This document shows, in pieces, positions 29,668-35,223 of a stretch of DNA of 35,223 nucleotides. Position numbers and translations under genes: made by a program. The stretch is from Chitinophagaceae bacterium (GTDB lineage: Bacteria; Bacteroidota; Bacteroidia; Chitinophagales; Chitinophagaceae), in contig SEAD01000041.1 of NCBI GenBank assembly GCA_004173355.1, forward strand, positions 1 through 35,223. The letters are read 5' to 3'. Positions within the stretch are counted from its first letter, which is position 1; every line of letters starts with the position of its first letter. The notes under the pieces are model-generated. The model ran no database searches. It was not told where the DNA came from and worked only from the letters and a program-made list of their open reading frames with translations.

Positions 29668-32600
29668 CTAACGTATTAACGTAATATCTCCCGTTTTGGT
29701 CGTCTTCGTTCCATCGAAGAATTCCACTGCAAGGGTATAAGCATATACATCCATCGGCTGGATCGTACCATTCACCCGTCCATCCCAGCCCTGGTTGCGG
29801 CTGCTGGTTTCAAAAACTTTTTTGCCCTGGCGGTTGTAGATCGTGAATTTGATTTTAGCAATACCAAAACCCATCGGTTTCACGATACTGTTGATATCAT
29901 TCCTGCCCGGTGCAAATGCGTTTGGTACATCGAGTGCCGGTTCTATTATACTTACCACGTCCTGGCAGACAGTATCCGAACAACCGAGACTGTTGTACGC
30001 CACCAGGCATGCGGTGTAGGTACCAGGTGCATTGTAAAGGTGTGTCACGTTCGATCTCGATGCAGTTGCCAGTGAATCACCATCACCAAAGTACCAGAGG
30101 AACCGGATTGAATTGGGCGATGAAGTATTTGCAAACACATACGGTGTGTTCAGTACCGGCGCAGTCGGGGTGGTGGTGAAAGACGGTACGGGTCCTTCCA
30201 GCACCACAATTGTTGCATAGGCCGTATCCGTCAGGTTACAGGTATTTGGATTATTGGCAACCATCCGTACACGGTAAGTGCCCGGTGTGGTATAGGTATG
30301 TACCGGATTGGCAAGGGTAGATGTATTATCCGCACCGGAAGCAGGATCGCCAAAGTCCCATACAAAATCCTCCCCACCGATTGTGTTGCTGCTGTTGAAT
30401 ACGGCGTCGTACACCGCACAACCCTGTGGAGGTGTGGTAAACTGCGCATCCACATTTGCCGCCACATTGATCGGGAGCAGCAGCGAATCGGGATTGTTGC
30501 AATAAGTTGTATCATTCAGAACAAGCCGGACCTGGTACGGACCCACTGCCGGGAACGTATGTGTCACCGGATTGATACCGGCCCGTACCCGCGGACTGCC
30601 ATCACCAAAGTCCCAGGTAAAGGAAGAATCAGTAAACGGTCGTGTCGGGTCGGTGGTGGAAAGGTTATCAAAACGGAACTCCAGTGAATTACAGGATCCG
30701 GTTTTGGTGAAGCTGGCATCAAGGTTTGCAATAAGGTCACCAACCCGGATATTAATATACGAGGTGTCACGTTCGTTGCAGCTCGCCGGGTCAATCGCGA
30801 TCATCATCACGCGGTAATCACCCACGAGGTTGAAGGTATGGTTCTGCGTGTAACCGGCGGCAGCAGGCAGCGGACCCACAACTGGCGAACCATCCCCAAA
30901 GTCCCAGATATACTCGGTTGCGTTGCGGATAATATCCGTAAAGGTCACTGACAGCGGAAGGCAACCTGCCGTGTCACGTGGTACGCCACCGATGGCAGAC
31001 TGTACTTCTGCACCCACACCCGCGAGATTGAATGCGATTTTTGCCATCCCCAGGTTACACCCTGGCAATGCCCGGTTGCTGGGCGACCATACACCGGGTG
31101 AGGTAGGCGGTACGCCGCCCCCGCCGCAGTTTGCACACATGGCCTGGTAGATCACCCCATTGCGGTCAAAGCGGCTGGTACCGCCATCCACGTGGTCGGT
31201 GAGCCCCCCATTCTGTCCAAAGAAGCTGGCATATAGCGGACCGGGACCGGCTGCGTTGCGGCGAAGCACAAAGAAATAAAAATCCGCTCCATCGGGGCCG
31301 CCCCTTGGATACGGGAGGGCATCGGCAGTAACCGGCAGTCCTGCTGTCCCTGCATTCTGGTAGCCACTGGATACAGAGCCACCCCATCCGGATACGTATA
31401 CGTTTTCACAACGGTCCACAAGGAAAGCTGTCGGGGAAATATTCGGACGCTGGTTCACCGTACCAAAGGTGGTGCGGTAAACGTAAGCAGAAAGATCAGG
31501 CTGGAGTTTCGCAATAAACTGTTTGGAGCCGGGTATGCTGTATGCCGCATTGATCGCAGGCATGTCACCCGTGGTGGTACCCATGATGTACGGGAAGCCA
31601 AAGCGGTCAAACTGTACACCGTAAATCTGGTCGATAGCACTGGTGCCGATATAGGTCGACTGCAGGATTGCAGTACCACTATTGTTGATCCGCGCTACAA
31701 ACCCATCGATATTTCCCGCCGGGCCGGCACCAATCGTCCCCGCACGCGATCCAGGGAAGTCAGTACTTTCCGTACCTCCTGCGATAAATACATCGCCGGT
31801 GGGCGAAATGGCGAGTACATAGGCCGCATCGTTACCCGTGCCACCGATATAACTGCCAAATAATCTTGTGTTGAGGGTGGGGTCAAACTTCAGGATGATA
31901 CCATCCTGGCCACCGCCACCGAATGCAGGCTGGAAACCACCTGCGGTTACGGCACCCATGGTGCTGGACCGCGTACTGGATGCTACGTAAATATTGCCAC
32001 CGCCATCGAGTATCACTTCACTGCGACCGTCATCACCATAGTTCTGCTGGAGCGAATTGGTACCGGAACGGTTGATGGAAATATTCACACCATCATCCCC
32101 TGCACCGCCGATCTTGGCAGAACCGATCAGCCCTGATCCGGTTGCATTCAGTTTGGTAACCACGATATCATACCCGCCACCGATATTACTGGCATTGCCG
32201 AGCATGGGATAATTGGGGGAATTGGATCGTCCGGCCAGTACGAGGTTGCCATCAACATCCACCACCAGGCTATGCGGTTGTTCGTTTCCACTGCCACCAA
32301 CATAGGTTGCATAAACCCGGGCACTGCCGTTTGGTGAAAGTTTGATAATACCGATATCGATGGGACCAGGTGCATCGCTGCTGTTGTTGTTCTGGTAGTT
32401 CTGCTGGAATGAACCCACCGTGGTCGGGAAACCATTGTCGAATACGATACCACCGCCATAAAAACTGCCATCAGGACCATAGGTGGCCGTGAAACCCCAG
32501 TTGTTGCCGGTACTGCCGGAGAACGAACAGAAAATGAGTGCGGGATCGATGATCAGGGTGGCATTGGGATCATTGCCCTTCACATCAAATGTGAGGATAT

Positions 32601-33297
32601 TGTCTTTCACCACATATTTACAACTAACATCGCGACGGTCTTTCGCGGTGTACTGGTACGTGTACGGTGTCGATTCCCTGAGTTCACCTACCGAAGTGGA
32701 CACCACCAGTTCCTTGTTGCGGATGCTGAGTTTATCAATGCCTTCGTACTTCAGCGCGATCTTTTTGAGGTCGGCTCCGGGACGCGCGATGATATCGTAT
32801 TTCATTACACCATTATAGGTGTAGTAGCGCACATCCACATTGGGGTAAATTTCCTTCAGTGTAACGGCCTGGTATATTTTACAGTTGCCCGCCCATTTGG
32901 AAGGGTCGCTGCCGATGATGTAGTTGTTGAATGTCTCGAGTGGTTTATCACCTGTCACCACCATTTTCGGCGAAGCCCCCACAAAGTCCACATTGTAGGC
33001 ATGTGACCGGAGGATCATACTGCCATCGGCACCCTTGGTGGCCGTTGAGTTTTCGCTGCCATGGTCATGCAGCAATTGCTGGATGGTACCAAGGTCTTTC
33101 TGGTTGTGCTGGAGGATGGTGAAACCGGTGGAGCGGATAAACACGGCACCGGTGTTGAGATCACCTTTGTATTTAACCTTGCTGTCCCATTGTCCGCGGT
33201 TTTCAATAAACTCAATATTGCTGTAATCCTGGGCCGGAAGCGTCAGGACAGCACATAGCAAAACAATCAGGGCTGATAGGCGTGTAAGGGTAACCAT
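29668..33297 (-). CDS. Giant T9SS-secreted protein with beta-propeller and four PKD domains, type B sorting domain
   Basis: A 1209-residue secreted protein. The ATG at 33297 gives a signal peptide ending near TLPAQ; an upstream TTG at 33318 is less likely. An N-terminal domain seen in many Bacteroidota secreted proteins covers about 25-250 (IEFIENRGQWDSKVKYKG). A propeller of SBBP-like repeats (about 260-740) has recurring YVGGSGNE and YIGGTGND motifs. Four PKD domains follow, with WDFGDGSP-type motifs near 800, 895, 979 and 1069. The C-terminal 83 residues (from AFAPGRND, 1127) are the type B / gliding-motility-associated sorting domain (YNRQGKKVFE, GWDGR, VYAYTL, GDITLIR). It should be exported by T9SS and held on the surface with its PorP/SprF partner. 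Likely adhesin or matrix component. Confidence 0.94.
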   Translation of the reverse strand: MVTLTRLSALIVLLCAVLTLPAQDYSNIEFIENRGQWDSKVKYKGDLNTGAVFIRSTGFTILQHNQKDLGTIQQLLHDHGSENSTATKGADGSMILRSHAYNVDFVGASPKMVVTGDKPLETFNNYIIGSDPSKWAGNCKIYQAVTLKEIYPNVDVRYYTYNGVMKYDIIARPGADLKKIALKYEGIDKLSIRNKELVVSTSVGELRESTPYTYQYTAKDRRDVSCKYVVKDNILTFDVKGNDPNATLIIDPALIFCSFSGSTGNNWGFTATYGPDGSFYGGGIVFDNGFPTTVGSFQQNYQNNNSSDAPGPIDIGIIKLSPNGSARVYATYVGGSGNEQPHSLVVDVDGNLVLAGRSNSPNYPMLGNASNIGGGYDIVVTKLNATGSGLIGSAKIGGAGDDGVNISINRSGTNSLQQNYGDDGRSEVILDGGGNIYVASSTRSSTMGAVTAGGFQPAFGGGGQDGIILKFDPTLNTRLFGSYIGGTGNDAAYVLAISPTGDVFIAGGTESTDFPGSRAGTIGAGPAGNIDGFVARINNSGTAILQSTYIGTSAIDQIYGVQFDRFGFPYIMGTTTGDMPAINAAYSIPGSKQFIAKLQPDLSAYVYRTTFGTVNQRPNISPTAFLVDRCENVYVSGWGGSVSSGYQNAGTAGLPVTADALPYPRGGPDGADFYFFVLRRNAAGPGPLYASFFGQNGGLTDHVDGGTSRFDRNGVIYQAMCANCGGGGVPPTSPGVWSPSNRALPGCNLGMAKIAFNLAGVGAEVQSAIGGVPRDTAGCLPLSVTFTDIIRNATEYIWDFGDGSPVVGPLPAAAGYTQNHTFNLVGDYRVMMIAIDPASCNERDTSYINIRVGDLIANLDASFTKTGSCNSLEFRFDNLSTTDPTRPFTDSSFTWDFGDGSPRVRAGINPVTHTFPAVGPYQVRLVLNDTTYCNNPDSLLLPINVAANVDAQFTTPPQGCAVYDAVFNSSNTIGGEDFVWDFGDPASGADNTSTLANPVHTYTTPGTYRVRMVANNPNTCNLTDTAYATIVVLEGPVPSFTTTPTAPVLNTPYVFANTSSPNSIRFLWYFGDGDSLATASRSNVTHLYNAPGTYTACLVAYNSLGCSDTVCQDVVSIIEPALDVPNAFAPGRNDINSIVKPMGFGIAKIKFTIYNRQGKKVFETSSRNQGWDGRVNGTIQPMDVYAYTLAVEFFDGTKTTKTGDITLIR
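29950..31000 (-). repeat. Four tandem PKD-domain repeats inside the T9SS substrate
   Basis: The plus strand carries the reverse complement of the PKD core WDFGD/WYFGD four times (near 30090, 30355, 30610 and 30900), spaced roughly 250-290 bases. The copies are diverged at the DNA level, so these are domain repeats, not recent duplications. Confidence 0.85.
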
Positions 33298-33331
33298 TCT
33301 GTTTATTAATATAGTCAATTTTTCCGTTCAG

Positions 33332-33341
33332 TTTCCGGAAA
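33332..33341. repeat. Short palindrome between recG and the T9SS operon
   Basis: TTTCCGGAAA is a perfect 10-base palindrome in the 51-base gap between the recG stop and the T9SS substrate start, with partly matching flanks (AGTTT and AAAACT). No T run follows on either strand, so it is more like an operator than a terminator. Weak evidence on its own. Confidence 0.25.
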
Positions 33342-33348
33342 ACTTATG

Positions 33349-35223
33349 TTAAGAAATTTTGCTCCAGCCCTGTTTTCCCTTCTGCTCCTGCAGGAAGAAT
33401 TTCAGTGAGGCATTTGCCGCCGAATCAAGTCCCGGGTCCTCCTCTACAAGGTTCACTGCCAGCTCCCTGGCCGTTTCCAGCAACCCACGGTCCTGCATAA
33501 GGTCCGCGATCCGGAAATTCAATAGCCCACTCTGGCGGGTGCCTTCAATATCACCTGGTCCGCGAAGTTCCAGGTCCTTTTCGGCGATTTTAAAACCATC
33601 ATTGGTCGAGGTCATGATCTGGATGCGCTCGCGCGCATCTTTACCCAACGAAGACCCGGTTAAAAGTATGCAGTAGCTTTGTTCGGCACCCCGTCCAACC
33701 CGTCCCCTCAGCTGGTGCAACTGGGAGAGACCGAATTTCTCGGAGCTCTCGATCACCATCACCGATGCATTTGGCACATTGACCCCCACTTCGATAACGG
33801 TGGTCGATACCATGATCTGAGTGTCGCCGGAGACAAACCGTTGCATGTTCTGCGTTTTTTGGTCCGACGGCTGGCGTCCATGCACCATACTGATCCAGTA
33901 TCTGGGTTCCGGGAAATAGCCTTTCACGGTTTCAAAACCCCTCATCAGGTCTTCATAGCTCAGCTTTTCACTTTCTTCAATGAGGGGGAAAATGATATAG
34001 ACCTGGCGGCCTTTATCGATTTCGGCCCTGAGAAAACTCATGACACGGCTTCGCTGGGTTTCATAACGGTGTACGGTGGTAATTGGTTTACGGCCGGGAG
34101 GGAGTTCATCTATAACGCTTGTATCGAGATCTCCGTATGCGGTCATTGCTAAAGTTCTGGGAATTGGTGTGGCGGTCATCACCAGCACATGTGGCGGGGT
34201 CTCCGCCTTCTGCCAGAGCCTTGCCCGCTGGGCCACCCCGAAGCGATGCTGTTCGTCAATGATCACCATGCCGAGGTTCCTGAACTGCACCACCTCCTCA
34301 ATTACGGCATGCGTGCCGATCAGGATTTTTATTTCCCCTTCCAGCAGGCCTTTTAACATTTCGCGTCGTTGGGCCTTTTTCGAAGAACCGGTGAGGATCG
34401 CCACTTTTACCGGCAGGCCCTCCAGCAGTTCACTTATTCCGGCAAAGTGTTGCCTGGCGAGGATTTCAGTAGGCGCCACCAGGCATGCCTGGAAACCATT
34501 GTCAATGGCGAGTAACATGGTCAGCAATGCCACCATCGTTTTCCCGCTTCCCACATCGCCCTGCAGCAGCCGGTTCATCTGCCGGCCGGTGGCGGTATCC
34601 TGCCGGATCTCGCGGATCACCCGCTTTTGTGCACCCGTCAGTTCAAATGGTAATTTTTCTGTATAAAAACGATTGAAAAGGTCACCGACTTTTCCAAAAA
34701 CAACACCCCGCGATGCACGCTGCCTTGCAGAGCGGAGCAGGTTCATCCGCACCTGGGCGATAAAAAGTTCTTCAAACTTTAGCCGCCGCACCGCTTCCTG
34801 GTACAGGGCCTGGTTTTCGGGGAAATGGACCTGCCGGTAGGCATGGAAGCGGTTCATCAGTCCGAGGGTATCGATGATGGGCTGCGGGATGTTTTCCGGC
34901 AGGTCTTTTTCCCGCACCTGCATCATAAGCACAGCCGTGAGTTTGGCCAGCTGCCTGCCACCGAGCCCGCGGGATTTTAATTTCTCCGTGCTGGGGTAGA
35001 CCGGTTCGAGGAATGACCGGCCGTCTTTTTTTTCCGGCGTCCAGGACTCAATTTCGGGATGCACTACCTGCGGACTGTTATTGAAAAATCCGGGTTTGCC
35101 GTACACCAGGTACGACTGCCCTTCCACCAGGTTCTTCTGCACAAAACTGATACCCTGGAACCAGGCCAGCTCCAGCACGCCCGTGCCGTCCTGGATTTTT
35201 GCCACAAGCCGCCGTCCGCCTTT
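33349..35223 (-). CDS. recG: ATP-dependent DNA helicase RecG, 5' end beyond the window
   Basis: RecG remodels stalled replication forks and Holliday junctions. About 624 residues are visible; comparison with the usual length (about 690-700) suggests some 75 N-terminal residues lie outside. The reading frame is open to the edge. The visible part begins in the wedge OB-fold (DGTGVLELAWFQG). The helicase motor shows Walker A GDVGSGKT (34537-34560), DEQH motif II, MTATPIPRTL motif III and the HQLRGRVGRG motif VI, then the TRG-like C-terminus. All key residues are intact. The downstream T9SS genes are on the same strand, 51 bases away. Confidence 0.96.
   Translation of the reverse strand, partial: KGGRRLVAKIQDGTGVLELAWFQGISFVQKNLVEGQSYLVYGKPGFFNNSPQVVHPEIESWTPEKKDGRSFLEPVYPSTEKLKSRGLGGRQLAKLTAVLMMQVREKDLPENIPQPIIDTLGLMNRFHAYRQVHFPENQALYQEAVRRLKFEELFIAQVRMNLLRSARQRASRGVVFGKVGDLFNRFYTEKLPFELTGAQKRVIREIRQDTATGRQMNRLLQGDVGSGKTMVALLTMLLAIDNGFQACLVAPTEILARQHFAGISELLEGLPVKVAILTGSSKKAQRREMLKGLLEGEIKILIGTHAVIEEVVQFRNLGMVIIDEQHRFGVAQRARLWQKAETPPHVLVMTATPIPRTLAMTAYGDLDTSVIDELPPGRKPITTVHRYETQRSRVMSFLRAEIDKGRQVYIIFPLIEESEKLSYEDLMRGFETVKGYFPEPRYWISMVHGRQPSDQKTQNMQRFVSGDTQIMVSTTVIEVGVNVPNASVMVIESSEKFGLSQLHQLRGRVGRGAEQSYCILLTGSSLGKDARERIQIMTSTNDGFKIAEKDLELRGPGDIEGTRQSGLLNFRIADLMQDRGLLETARELAVNLVEEDPGLDSAANASLKFFLQEQKGKQGWSKIS

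Noticed and set aside
29950-33297. DNA repeat array or CRISPR-like array
   Set aside because: The periodicity comes from diverged propeller and PKD protein repeats; there are no identical short repeats with regular spacers.

Overview
The window reads as chromosomal DNA of a Bacteroidota bacterium, most likely family Chitinophagaceae. The evidence is a PorP/SprF-type protein beside a giant secreted protein with a type B type IX secretion (T9SS) sorting domain, a TonB-dependent receptor with a carboxypeptidase-regulatory-like N-terminus, AATTTTTG/TAnnTTTG-type -7 promoter elements, weak Shine-Dalgarno sequences, and an LpxB that implies a lipid A outer membrane. Base composition looks even and close to 50% GC. 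I see no insertion sequence, prophage, CRISPR array or integrase, so this looks like core genome rather than an island.

Layout. (1) 1-3.4 kb: a truncated XRE regulator diverges from a small lipoprotein gene, followed by surE, a 98-residue three-helix membrane protein and lpxB, with a 54-residue membrane protein converging on lpxB. (2) 3.4-8.7 kb: an outer-membrane TonB-type receptor diverges from a Tat-exported phosphocholine-type phospholipase C. (3) 8.6-17.8 kb: a tight five-gene minus-strand operon, in transcription order HD-PycTM fusion protein, polyphosphate kinase ppk1, an SdiA-regulated-like lipoprotein, an Omp85/BamA-like protein with a kinase-fold-like N-terminal half, and a GAF-containing cytoplasmic protein. 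Junctions are 9, 10, -4 and 16 bases. (4) 18.0-19.65 kb: tRNA-Leu(UAG) and trigger factor, ended by a strong terminator. (5) 19.65-25.3 kb: minus-strand genes for a sodium:solute symporter, O-methyltransferase, glucosaminidase/LysM protein, hypoxanthine phosphoribosyltransferase and a VWA protein. (6) 25.3-28.5 kb: a LOG-family nucleotide hydrolase, then a minus-strand set of a GlcD-type FAD oxidase, a four-helix membrane protein and a small barrel protein. (7) 28.5-33.3 kb: the T9SS substrate and its PorP/SprF partner. (8) 33.35 kb to the end: recG, cut by the window edge.

The most interesting unit is region 3. It joins a domain known from the Pycsar anti-phage effectors (PycTM), here fused to an HD phosphohydrolase domain, to polyphosphate synthesis and to an outer-membrane protein with kinase-like motifs. 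No pyrimidine cyclase gene is visible in the window, so this is not a standard Pycsar cassette. It looks more like a housekeeping nucleotide or polyphosphate signalling operon whose function is not established. The other genes are mostly recognisable families, with some unusual details listed as findings. No gap between genes exceeds 300 bases.
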